DNA of 64,000 nt from Raffaelea ambrosiae (lineage: Eukaryota > Ascomycota > Sordariomycetes > Ophiostomatales > Ophiostomataceae). The notes beneath the pieces are model-generated. The model was not told the DNA's origin and ran no database searches. It saw nothing but the letters and a program-made list of their open reading frames with translations. The position numbers and the translations under genes are program-made. Of this stretch, positions 45,479-55,498 are shown piece by piece (position 1 is the stretch's first letter; every line of letters begins with the position of its first letter). Location of the stretch: NCBI GenBank assembly GCA_002778195.1, contig PCDI01000011.1:62001-126000 (forward strand), written 5' to 3'.

Positions 45479-47633
45479 GGCGGCAGTGGTCGCGCGCGCG
45501 GGGGAGGGGGTGAGGCTCGGGAGAGGGCGAGGCCAGAGACGGGAGACAGTCGGTCGGGCGCAGGCAGGGCGGGCGAGAAGGGCGGATCGTCAGCCGTGCT
45601 GTCGGATGGCCGTGGGCTGTGGTCTGCAGCAGAGAGACACCGCACAAACGAGGCCGCTTGGGAAAGGGCCGGCGGGGATGCGCAGCGTGTGGCCGACCGA
45701 GTGGACGCAGACACAGCAGCGACGGGAGGCGCGGAGGGGACAGAAAGGACAGAAAGAACAGAAAGGACACGGGCGAGGCCTTGCGCTGGTCCTCGGGAGG
45801 GGGGGGGGGAGGAAGGGGAGCGCGTGTCGGGCGGAAGCGTATGCGATGCGATGTGGCAGACTGTGTGATAGCAGCAAAATAGCAGCAAAAAGAGCAGAGG
45901 GCAAAATTGTATGGCGAAACTTTTGCACGCCAAACGGGGAATGAGAGGACAGCCTTTTTTTCTGCTTGGACCGCCTGGCGGCCAACTGGGGTCCTAATAG
46001 CCAACTAGGGCCGGTGCTGTGCTAGGGCGGGGTCGACAAAGGTGACCTGACCCAGAATCTGGAAGGAGCAGCCCAGGAGCACGCACCTCAAACGCTCGTA
46101 GCAGACGGCGCACACAGAAACGGCAGGGGCGACGCAGGTGTTTGGCAGCAGCCCCTCCTTCTTGTGTGGATTTTTTGTCACTGTGTACATAGTATGCTCG
46201 TAATGGTCGTGGATGCGATAGTGGAGGCAATAGTGGATGCATCTTATCTTTATTTTTCTCCCAAGAGGGAAGCAGCGACCAGCCCTCCCAAAAAAACCTG
46301 CCAGATGGCTGAGCCTGTCACTTTTTCTTTCTCTGTCCCCCCACTTTTCTCTCTCAACCCAACATCACGCAAACGGTGTAACTGGCAAACACCAAGTAGT
46401 TGCTATTACTATATAGTATGCATGCTCTGTATTGACGACTCGAACCTGGCAGCCATTCAGAACCCGGCCTGCGATGCTGGGAAGGGCCCGCTGCGACAGC
46501 ACACCGCACACAGCACACAGCACACAGCACACAGCACACAGCACAGCAGTCGGCACGCACAGACTCCTGTGAGCTGTGATTTCCTTGAAAACGCAGCTCG
46601 CGAGTAACAGGCCCATATCCGGACCAGAGACCATCCATGGTAGCTACAAAGCAGTCAGTCTCTGGCACGAAGCTGCGAATCGACTGCAGCCCGTCAAGGA
46701 ACCCCAACAAGTTACGCACGCAAACGTCGCAATCGCAGTGTCCTCGCCGGACTCTCACAGAATCTGCAGTCCAGAACCCCGACAGGCGCGCCAACAGCCT
46801 CGCACGTCCCGACTCGCTTGTATGCAGAATTTGCCCGCTGCAGGCACCCGCCAGTTGTGACCTCATACCAAAAACATCGTAATTCATCGTGCTCTCTCTT
46901 TCGGCTTACACTCGGCCGAGTAAGCAGACAGTCTCTACCTTAACAGCAACGCAGCACCCCTGCTCTGGGCCAGATGGTCCTGAACCGTGTGCTCTGCGGC
47001 CGGTTTCCAGGTCCCGTCGCCACACCTCAGGCGAGCCACAACTCCTGGCGAGGTACGAGACCTCGTATAAGCCCGGGCTTCCTGTAGACACCCACATACC
47101 ATCCATGCTCACCGTACTCGACCTGCTGCCCACCATCTGTGGACCGCCGGTTCTCTGCATCGGACAATTAGTTGCAGGGCTGTGCGTATATTTGTCTTAG
47201 TTAGAATGCTGGCGCGCCCCCCCCCCCCGTCGCTTCTCCTTCCTTCGCTGCCTTGCTGCCGTTGAACGTTGCGCATCGTTGGCATGCCCATGCCAACAGG
47301 CGGTATGTATGGCGCCAGTCGACCGCCTCGTAAATGCCAGACCCTGGCCTGCCGTGAGAGAATTGCATTGTGGAACGCCATTTCGTGTCCCTCTCGCACA
47401 ATGCCCCATCAGTTGCTCACTGTCCAACAGTCCACCGCCTGTTGAGCAGACAACAAAATCAGGAAAGGTGGGCAGGGACCACAGACAGGCGAGAGAAGGG
47501 ACGAGGCGGGAAGCGAGAGGCGAGGGAGGGCGCAGGATTCCTCCAAAGAAACGACCAAAAAGGAACCCAGACTGCGGATACCACAGAAGAACAGCATTGT
47601 GTCTCTTGTCCATCCATGATGCCAAGGAAGACA
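45479..47633. other. Intergenic region upstream of KAP104
   Basis: Probable KAP104 promoter and the 3' flank of the POC4-like gene. It holds an ACAGAAAGG-type microsatellite near 45737-45770, a CACACAG tandem repeat (46504-46545) and an AT-rich palindromic patch near 46390-46425. No gene recognised. Confidence 0.65.
46504..46545. repeat. CACACAG heptanucleotide tandem repeat
   Basis: About six head-to-tail copies of a 7-bp unit in a noncoding region. Confidence 0.88.
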
Positions 47634-48143
47634 CTACAGACCGGCAGTCCTCTGTTTGACCTGCTCTGTCACTCTGGGAATCACCATTTCGAACGCCGCC
47701 TGCAGAAAGCCGAGCCTCTCCTCCACAGTACCGCCCAGGGCCATGTTGTCAACACTGGCCGAGCAGCCAACGTACACAGGATAGTTCGTCTTGATGGCCA
47801 GCTTTTTGCCCAGAGACTGGGCAAACTCGAGCGTAGACTCGTCCGCACAGAGCGTTGTGGTGAGCGGCTCATGCTTGCTGGCTCTCTGTTGCGTCATGTC
47901 AGCGCTGCTGCTTTGCTCCCTTTGTAGGTAGCATGCGGGCGGGAAACATACGTTGGGCATCACAAATACATAGGAACCCATCGACGCCAACGAGTCGCCG
48001 CCTTCATACTTGTTGCTGGTCGTGATGAACACCTGGCAGCTCGCCTGTCGCACAGAGATCCGCGCGTGGATTTGCGTGTCCGGAGTCATTGGCATGGGCC
48101 GCGAGACCTCGCTGACCCAGAGATCTCTGTCGTCATGTGCCAT
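47634..48143 (-). CDS. POC4: Proteasome assembly chaperone 4 (POC4/PBA4/PAC4 family)
   Basis: Two exons (48143-47952 and 47885-47634) joined across a 66-nt intron (GTATGT donor, CTGAC branch, CAG acceptor) give 147 residues, the usual family size. The C-terminal half matches the PAC4 family: TTTLCADESTLEFAQSLGKK, then PVYVGCSASV and GGTVEERLGFLQAAFEMVIP. The chaperone pairs with PAC3 (Poc3/Irc25) to guide assembly of the 20S alpha ring. I chose the second in-frame Met (MAHDDRDLW) because its upstream context fits a leader. An ATG eight codons earlier (48167) is possible. The intron is in frame without a stop, so an unspliced message would carry 22 extra residues. It lies divergent to the carnosine methyltransferase-like gene. 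Confidence 0.86.
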   Translation of the reverse strand: MAHDDRDLWVSEVSRPMPMTPDTQIHARISVRQASCQVFITTSNKYEGGDSLASMGSYVFVMPNVCFPPACYLQREQSSSADMTQQRASKHEPLTTTLCADESTLEFAQSLGKKLAIKTNYPVYVGCSASVDNMALGGTVEERLGFLQAAFEMVIPRVTEQVKQRTAGL

Positions 48144-48998
48144 GGCAGTCGGTCGGCTCGAAGGCACGTATTGGTGCCAGCACAGTGAGCAGAGACTGAA
48201 GATACGGGCGAGTTGGAAAGAGGACCGTAAAAGAGCAAACTATGTGAACTGGCGACAAAAGAACTGGAAGTTTGTTCTTCCTAACTCCGCCTATGCAGGT
48301 GCGCCTGCCCAGAAGGGCACAGGGCTGGTGGAAAGGGCAAGCGCGCCCCGGTTGGCGGGTCTTCAGCGCCAACGAGCTTGCACAAAGCGCCGCCAACGGC
48401 CTCTGTGGCGGGCAAGAACGGGCACCCCCCATCGGCCTTTGACTCCTATGTACGTATTTGACGCCAGATCGAACGATTTATCATCTCCAAGACTACTCGC
48501 AACCGGCCCCAACGCTAGCCTCTCAGCACACTCTGTAACTAAACATCATTCGCTCCTCGTGACCTCATACCTCTTCCGTACGCTTCACAGCACACCAATT
48601 GACGAGACAAGCGAATTGCCGGCCATGACTGCTCTGAGATACCAAGTTTTCTTCGGCCGCCGCGAATTGGCCTAACTCCAAAAAGAGCCATTGTCTTCTA
48701 CAGCGACGCAGACGAAGAAAGAGTGCAGCACAAGACATAGGAAGTGTCTGATGCTGTGATCTCATATTGGTTCTTACGAATTCTACTGGGAGAGGACACC
48801 GTCTCCGTCGGTTTCGGGCCAGTGCTACACTGGGCGCACTGGAGACAGCCTTGCCGCCTTGCCTTGAGCTTCTTCGTAACTTGCCCAGCTCATATTGGCC
48901 TGATCTAAAACGAGAGCAGATACAGCGCGAAGGCAACCAGGAGCCACAGCTGCCATAAAGGAGGCACACATCCGCCTCCAGAAACAGCCCCAAAAATC
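48144..48998. promoter_or_regulatory. Shared promoter region between POC4-like and carnosine methyltransferase-like genes
   Basis: An 855-bp spacer between two divergent start codons. No distinct element is certain. It presumably holds both promoters and leaders. Confidence 0.5.
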
Positions 48999-50413
48999 AT
49001 GGCCGCAAAAGACACACAATGGGAGGTCTCCGACGGCGCCATCCAAGACCCAGAGGAGGTTAAGGTTCTCTTCTGTGCGCTTGACTCGTTTTTGTGAGTA
49101 GGCAAGCTCGCCGTCCATGGCCGTATCTTTTCTCCCAAGTCCTCACACTGACCCCTTGCAGACAGTATGCAAAGGTGTCGCACTTCAACTGCACCCACCT
49201 GCGGCGCCAGTCCTTTTATGCGCTGTCGCAAGACCACTGGAAGATGCTGGCGGGCACGCCATTCTCCTTTCTAGAGACGCTCGACAAGGTGGACGAAGCC
49301 ATTGAGAGCAATGCCGACCTAGCCCGGCAGATTGTGCACTTTGGCCTGGAGTCATTCCGTGTCAGTCCAGGGGCAAGCCAGGCGGATGGAGAGGACAATG
49401 GTACTGCTGCATCACGCTCCGCCGAAAACGGCACGGCTGACCCTGTCCTTCCACCCCAGTGGGCCGGACAGGCCAAGTATGCCGATGTGGACAAAGCGCG
49501 CAGCACGTTGCGCCAGTTCTACCGCGACTGGTCGGCCGAAGGTGCCGGCGAGAGAGAACGCTGCTACGGCCCGGTCATGAAGGCGCTGGCGGCCGAGCGA
49601 TCACGGCGACAACAGGCTGTCTCGGCCAACGGCAGTCTGGACCAGGACGGCAGCCAGATGAAGGTGCTTGTTCCCGGTGCAGGACTGGGACGACTTGTCT
49701 TCGACTTATGCTGTGCTGGCTACGAGGCAGAAGGCAACGAGATCTCCTACCATCAGCTTCTGGCATCGTCCTACATTCTCAACTTCACCAAGTGTGCCGG
49801 CCAGCACACCATCTACCCTTGGGTCCACAGCTTCTCCAACCACCAGACACGCGCAAACCACTTGCGGTCGTACAAGGTCCCCGATGTGCATCCTGGGCTG
49901 ACTCTAGAAACCGCTATTGCCAATGCCGCAACGACAGCATCCGAGCACGGAATTGGCTCCATGAGCATGTGTGCGGCCGACTTTCTCTGTCTGTACAGCG
50001 ACGAGGAGCATACCGCGGTGTTTGATGCGGTGGCGTGCGTGTTCTTTCTGGACACTGCCCCCAACCTGATCCGTTACCTGGAAACGATCCGGCACTGCCT
50101 GAAGCCCGGCGGCCTGTTGATCAACATAGGACCGCTGCTGTGGCATTTTGAAAACCACGCTCCCGGGAACCATGGACGGGATGACGACGGCGACGGCGAA
50201 CACGACGCCAGCAGCTCATCCGGCATAGCGGACCCAGGCAGCATTGAGCTGACCGACGACGAGGTGATGGCGCTTGTCGAGAAGCTGGGATTTGAGCTGG
50301 TCACACGGGAGACTGGCGTGGAGACCCCATACATCCACGACAGCCAGTCAATGCTGCAGACGATATACAAGTCAAGTTTCTGGGTGGTGCGGAAGACCGA
50401 GAGCAGCCTATAG
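48999..50413 (+). CDS. Carnosine N-methyltransferase-like protein (N2227 family)
   Basis: Two exons (48999-49093 and 49162-50413, 68-nt intron with GTGAGT, CTGAC and GCAG) encode 448 residues. The conserved N-terminus YAKVSHFNCTHLRRQSFYAL begins at the splice junction. The SAM-binding core reads VLVPGAGLGRLVFDLCCAG followed by GNEISYHQLL (near residue 203), exactly the N2227 arrangement. Later motifs are MCAADFLCLY, FFLDTAPNLIRYLETI and CLKPGGLLINIGPLLWHF. Animal CARNMT1 methylates carnosine to anserine and protein pi-N-histidine; yeast has the homologue YNL092W. In a fungus the natural substrate is more likely histidine-containing peptides or proteins than dietary carnosine. All SAM-binding elements look intact, so it should be active. 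A His/Asp/Ser-rich loop (near residue 370) is a lineage insertion. Confidence 0.92.
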
Positions 50414-50718
50414 ATGAGAAGAGCGAGAGAGAGAGAGAGAGGTCGAAACTTACACAAAGAGCAGTTGGAAGCCGAAACTAGATGTCCGTTGCATAGGGAG
50501 CGTCCTCGTGACAAATAGAAAAGCGTACACGTGTATTGAAGAAACAAAATTGTACAGTGAGGTCTATCTACTTTCCTTTGTATTGGCTCCCCAGTCGCCA
50601 ATCTCACGCTCGCCATCCGGCTCTGATTGGAAGACGGCAACTCTACCGGTCTCTTCCTTCCCCTCCCCTCTCTCTCTCCCTTTTTTTTCTTCTTTTCTTT
50701 TTTCTTTCTATTCTTCGC
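50414..50718. other. Short convergent intergenic region
   Basis: 305 bp of 3' flanks with a GA-repeat near 50425-50440 and a CT/T-rich stretch after 50640. No gene. Confidence 0.7.
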
Positions 50719-51781
50719 TCATAGCTTCGCTGTTGTCGGGTCCAACAGCTCGCCCGAGGCCCACACGGCGCCGCCGTCGATGGCTATTGTGGCGGCGTTG
50801 ACGTGGGAGCCGGCGCGCGAGCTCAGGTAGACAATGACGCCGGCAAAGTCCTCGGGCTTGCCGAGGCGACGCATGGGGTTGCGCTTCGCAATGGCCTCGG
50901 CGCCGCCGGGGGCCATGGCCAGCAGGCCGGACGACATCTTGGTGGGGAAGAAGCCGGGGGCGACGGCGTTGACGGTGATGTGGCGGGGGCCGAGCTCGAC
51001 GGCCAGGTTGCGGGCGAGGTGGATGACGGCGGCCTTGCTGGCGCTGTAGCCAAAGGTGGCCTGCTTGCCGAGGGTGCCGATGCCGATGCCGGCGACGCTG
51101 CCGGTGACGATGATGCGGCTGGGGTCGGCCAGGGAGCCGCGGGCCTGCAGGAGCGGGCCGAACTCGCGGACGGTGTTGAAGACGGCGCGCACGTTGAGGT
51201 CGAGGACCTTGGCAATGGCGGCGTCCGGGTGGGTGTCCAAGGGCGCGCCCCAGGTGGCGCCGGCGTTGGCCAGCAGAATGTCGATGCCCTCGGGGCTGTC
51301 CTGCTTCACGGCGTCGACGAGGGCCTGGAGGCCCTTGGCGGTGGCGACGTCGGCGGGGGCGGAGATGGCCTTGGCGCCGGGCGCGAGGCCGGGCAGCTTG
51401 TTGAGGGCGGCGACGGCGCTGTCGCAGGCATCCTTCTTGCGCGAGGAGATGTAGACCTTGGAGCCGCCAGCCTGGAGGATGCTGGGGGGGGGGGAAGGTG
51501 ATGTTAGTAGGGGAGAACAGGACACACCGGGAGTGCAACACATTGGAAGCGAGGACAAGCCGGAGGAACCAAGCAAGAAGAACAACGAGCGAAGCGAGGA
51601 CAGAAAAGGACAGAAAAGGACAGAAAAGGACAGAAAAGGACAGAAAAGGACAGAAAAGACCCAAAACTTACGCAGAAGCGGCGCTCAAGCCGAGACCGCG
51701 CGAGCCGCCCGTGATGACGGCGATCTTGCCCTTGAGGGAGAACAGCGACGGAAAGTCGTGCAGGTTGAGATCGTAATCCAT
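50719..51781 (-). CDS. Short-chain dehydrogenase/reductase, RhlG-like, with C-terminal AKL
   Basis: Two exons (51781-51672 and 51481-50719) encode 290 residues. The 190-nt intron has GTAAGT, CTAAC and CAG. Motifs of a classical SDR are complete: ITGGSRGLGLSA (cofactor loop), LLANAGATWG, the catalytic Ser in VTGSVAG and the YSASK active site, with NAVAPGFFPTKM after it. The spacing and ANAGATWGAP style match the RhlG-like group of 3-oxoacyl-ACP-reductase-related enzymes, NADP-dependent ketoreductases. The protein ends TTAKL; AKL fits the (S/A/C)(K/R/H)(L/M) peroxisomal targeting rule, so import into peroxisomes is likely. Substrate is unknown; a 3-oxoacyl-CoA or related fatty intermediate is reasonable. 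The intron carries a 10-bp tandem repeat. Confidence 0.9.
51598..51658. repeat. GGACAGAAAA tandem repeat inside the SDR intron
   Basis: Six near-perfect 10-bp copies in the 190-nt intron. They lie near the donor side, away from the branch site. Confidence 0.9.
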
Positions 51782-52604
51782 CGCGAGGGGTGGGAGTTGG
51801 AGAAGAAAAGAGAAGAGCCGGAAGAAGGTCAAAAAAAAAAGAAGGGCAAAAAAAAAAAAAAGGTTCTTCTTCTCTTTTTTTTTTCAAGACACGTCTTATT
51901 TGTGCTCCCCGATTATTGCCAGTTCGTTTCTTCTGTTTTCGTCTGCGACAAAATCGGCTCGTCCTCTCTGGCCTGTATGCACGGTAATATACTATCCCTG
52001 CCAAGAAGGGAAAAAAAGGCACCGTGAGAACTCAATGGCCGTCCCCCAGCTCCCTTTTTGTAGGGATGGATGGCCGGCGCTCGCAGGATGCTCCGCAGAG
52101 CGCTAGGCGCGTGGGGAAGTTGCCGAGGCTCGGATCTCACACACGCTTCTGGCACCCTCCGCCCCAGCTAACGAGCGAATAGTCAGCGCCACCCCACACA
52201 CCCACGACTACTCGTATGTACGGTGTAGTGAAGAGGCACGCTATTCCACCAGCCACAGAGGCGCCGAATTGCTGGACACCCCCGGTCCAAGGGCCACACA
52301 TGTCCAAGATACCCGGGGTAAGACCGGCAATTTCGATGGCGCGTCTGGGGTACAACCGTACGCCTCGTATTAAAACGACGTCGTTATCAGTGCAAACGTG
52401 TCTGCCCAGTTATGGGCGGCGGAAGAAACATGTCCCTCTTGAACAAATCGTTTTCCGGCTGCTTTGCTTCGCGCTGTCATGGGATATAGATACAGTTGAA
52501 TATGTAAAAAGGAAAGGAAAGAAACAAAGGACACAGAGACCACTGCTCGTGTCCAGTAACCAATGCGCGCTGGCTTGCGCTGGCTTGCGCTGTGCTCGCC
52601 ACTA
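51782..52604. other. Intergenic region upstream of the SDR gene
   Basis: Promoter of the minus-strand SDR and the 3' flank of the next minus gene. T/A homopolymers occur near 51831-51890 and a TACTCGTA octamer near 52207. No gene recognised. Confidence 0.65.
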
Positions 52605-53787
52605 TTAGAGCACAATCAGATCCTCCTCCTCCTCCTCCTCCTCCTCCTCAACAGCTGCTGCCGGTGCTGGCTGCCCAGGCCGGGCCATGGGAGGCTCTGT
52701 ATTATGCGCCTGCCGTCCAGACGGGCCCGACTCAGGGTCCGCACCAGACTCAGCGCTAGGTTCCACACCAGGTTCCCCCTCAGCCTCGCCAGCCTTCTCC
52801 TTCTCCTTCTCCGCCTCGAGCTTTCTCTTCTCCTCTTCCTCCGCCCGTGCCCTCGCCGCCGCTGCTTCTGCTTCTGCGGCTTCTTGCTGGCGCTGCCTCT
52901 CGGCCCGCGCCTCCTCCTCCACCATGGCCACGTGGCGCTCTGCCACGCCCGGCGCCAGGCTGGCCAGGAACATGAGGCCCACCCGCTCAAAGCGCCGTAT
53001 CGCATCCAGCAAACGAGCGCGGTTAGCACGTCTCCGCTGGTCAACCAGCCGCGCCGCCACCTCGGCCGGGTCTGGCTCTGGGCCGCTTGCCCGTCCGACC
53101 GGGCCGCCTTCCGGTGCTGCATCTGTCCCGGCTGCTCCTTCTCGTTGCTCGCCGGCGTCGACAGCGTTCTCGTTGTTGTTGTTGTTGTTGCCAGTGTTCT
53201 GGGCGTGCTGCGCGCGCGCAGCTTCTGCATTGCGCCGGCGCTGACCCTCCACGCCCGGGATCAGGACATCCAGATGTTGCCGTATCGGAGCCCAGATCTG
53301 GTTGCCCAGTTCATCGACCATGCCCGTATTGGCGACAAACACGGCCACCGCCAACATGATGACCATGAACCATCGAGTCACGCTCGCTGTGGGCGACGTG
53401 AACCACCACACAAACAAGGCTAGGCGAATCAACAGCCAAACGTGCGGCCACAGAGCAGCCAGCATCCCCGCTACCGGATTGTTCAGCCGCAGACCATGGT
53501 GGTGCGCGTGGGCCGGGTGCGGCATGTTTGCAGCTGCGGCTGCCGGGTTTGGCTGCGGCTGCCGATCCGCAGCGCCGTGCTGCTGGTTGAACACGGCATC
53601 GTTCGGTGGCTGCGGTGCTCCCGGCTGTGGAAAGCCCTGTAGCTGTTGCTGGAAGTTTTGCAGATGCTGCTGGAAGTGCTGGTTGAACTGTTGACGGAAA
53701 TGCTCGAGTTCCTGTTGGTTCCGCAGCACATTCGGCGGCGGTTGTTGTTGCTGCTGTTGCTGCTGCTGTTGCTGCTGCTGTTGCTGC

Positions 53788-53825
<38 letters not shown>

Positions 53826-54410
53826 CTGAGCCACCCGCAACTGCTGCAAATGCTGCTGAAGTATCTGTTGGTGTTGTTGTTGCAAAATCTGGTCATGTTG
53901 CTGCCGCACTATCTGCTCATGCTGCTGCAGCACACGCTGGTGCTGCTGGGCCAGCATCTCTGGGGACTGGCCCCAACTGGTCTGGGGCATCGACGCAAAA
54001 GCCACGTTGCCCGGGAAGTGCATCTGCATGCTCCTGGGCATGGCCGGTGTGTAGTATGTGCCGGCGCGCCCGTTTATGAGGAGTGCTTGCGGGCCGGTAG
54101 GCGACGACAGAATGTACACGTCGGGCTGGAAGGGCGCCTCCGAGCTGCCGGCCCCGTTCGCAGACCCAGTCTGCCATGCTTGTATAGGAGGCATCTGGAA
54201 CACTTGGGGCTCGGCTGCCTGTGTGTTTGTCTGGCCGCCGGAGCTGCCCGGCACGTCGCTCCCATTTCTCGCCTCGTTGCCCATAGTGAACATGCTGGCA
54301 ACTTCGCTTTCTGTTGGCTCATCCTGCTCAGACATAAATGGTCGCCGACCCTGGTTGTCGTGCTGCGCCGGGCCGTGGCTCGCGCCAGACTCCGTAGCCG
54401 CGCCGCTCAT
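52605..54410 (-). CDS. Herp/Usa1-like membrane protein with polyglutamine tract and no visible ubiquitin-like domain
   Basis: Single-exon frame of 601 residues from an ATG at 54408-54410. A codon further up at 54437 is GTG, not a normal eukaryotic start. After a disordered N-terminus comes a conserved block VYILSSPTGPQALLINGRAG. A Gln/His-rich region with 29 uninterrupted Gln (residues 195-223) follows, then two adjacent membrane segments (about 308-330, PHVWLLIRLALFVWWF; about 340-357, WFMVIMLAVAVFVANTG). The C-terminal half is Glu/Ala-rich and likely coiled-coil, ending in a nine-Glu run. The hydrophobic core resembles HERPUD1/Usa1-type ER-associated degradation scaffolds that organise the Hrd1 ligase. 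Fungal relatives usually have a ubiquitin-like domain ahead of the SSPTGP block; none is visible here or in the 1 kb upstream. Confidence 0.8.
53742..53828 (-). repeat. CAG/CAA repeat encoding 29 glutamines
   Basis: Interrupted CAG/CAA trinucleotide array in frame with the Herp/Usa1-like protein. Mixed codons should make it more stable than a pure CAG run, though length variation between strains is likely. Confidence 0.95.
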
Positions 54411-55498
54411 GTCGTCTGGAGACGCAGGACACGCCACGAAACTCGATGACGAGCGATAAGCTTACCGACCAGCTACGGATGATGGTGGTGCCAACGGCAG
54501 CTATCTGGAGGTTCCCTGCCGATTTCGGGGTGTTCTCCTGTGAGCTGGACAGCCGTTGTGTCGTCTCTGATCTTTGGAAGGTGAACAGTTGTCTTTTCCG
54601 GAAGACGTGCCTGGGCCCAAAGTGTCCCCAAACGTCTCAGAAGCTCATTGGTAGCTTGGAGGATCCGAGACAAAGGAGGGTGGGGATAGACAATGATTGG
54701 GTGCTATCACTGAAAAGAGGTAGTGCGGCAATGGATCCCCCTGTAAGATACCAAAGGAGCCAGGAACTCGCAGGTCTACTCGTACTCGTAACAAATAGCA
54801 TACATAGCGCCTAGGAGGTGGAATAAACTGTCTTCTTCGAGACTCGGAAGCTTGGGGGGCGTTGTTGCCACAGTTCCGTTAGGCGCCGTTAGGCGGGGCG
54901 GAAGAACAAGCGTCCGAATGAGCAGCTGCGCTCGTAAGGTGCTGTATTTGTACACCGTAGGGGCCTGCCTTCTGGGCTTGCCAGCCACTAAGAGCACCCC
55001 ACGGAGATGGAGCGCCGACCTCAGGAAACAAGACTGGGGACATACAGAGGGAACGAGGCATCCGGTCTGCGAATTGCAAGGTGGAAAAAACGAAATAAAA
55101 AGGTAATTAAAAGTGAAGATAAAAAGTGAAACTACGCAAAATTGCCACAGGCGTGTTTGCTCTGCTCAATGTCAGGCAGATCAGACCTGGGCTCGAATTT
55201 CGTCTCACACGTGACCAGACCCTCTGAAAATTTGGCGGCGCGACCAATTTCAGGCTCCGTGTACAGCCGGCCGGCTCCCTGACCGCTCAGAAGCGGATAA
55301 ATTTGCTTCTGACAGCAGGTAAAAAAAAGGTGCTCTCCTCCACCGAGAGGGCGCTATTTCCCCCCCCTTGAGACCACCACCACCACCGCCGCCCGACGAA
55401 CTTACTACCGACCATTCGAATGCCTCACTGACACCGTTGCTCGCTCGCTTCCAATTGACCTTTTCCCCCCCCTTTCTGTTTCGGCTGTGGCTGCCAGA
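54411..55498. promoter_or_regulatory. Shared divergent promoter region between the Herp/Usa1-like gene and PSD1
   Basis: A 1.09-kb spacer between two divergent genes of membrane biology. It includes overlapping TACTCGTA octamers near 54777-54791 and a CT-rich leader just before PSD1. I searched the minus strand next to the Herp-like gene for a ubiquitin-like exon and found none. Confidence 0.5.

Noticed and set aside
54411..54437. Upstream extension of the Herp/Usa1-like protein to 54437.
   Set aside because: The codon there is GTG; the first in-frame ATG is at 54408-54410.
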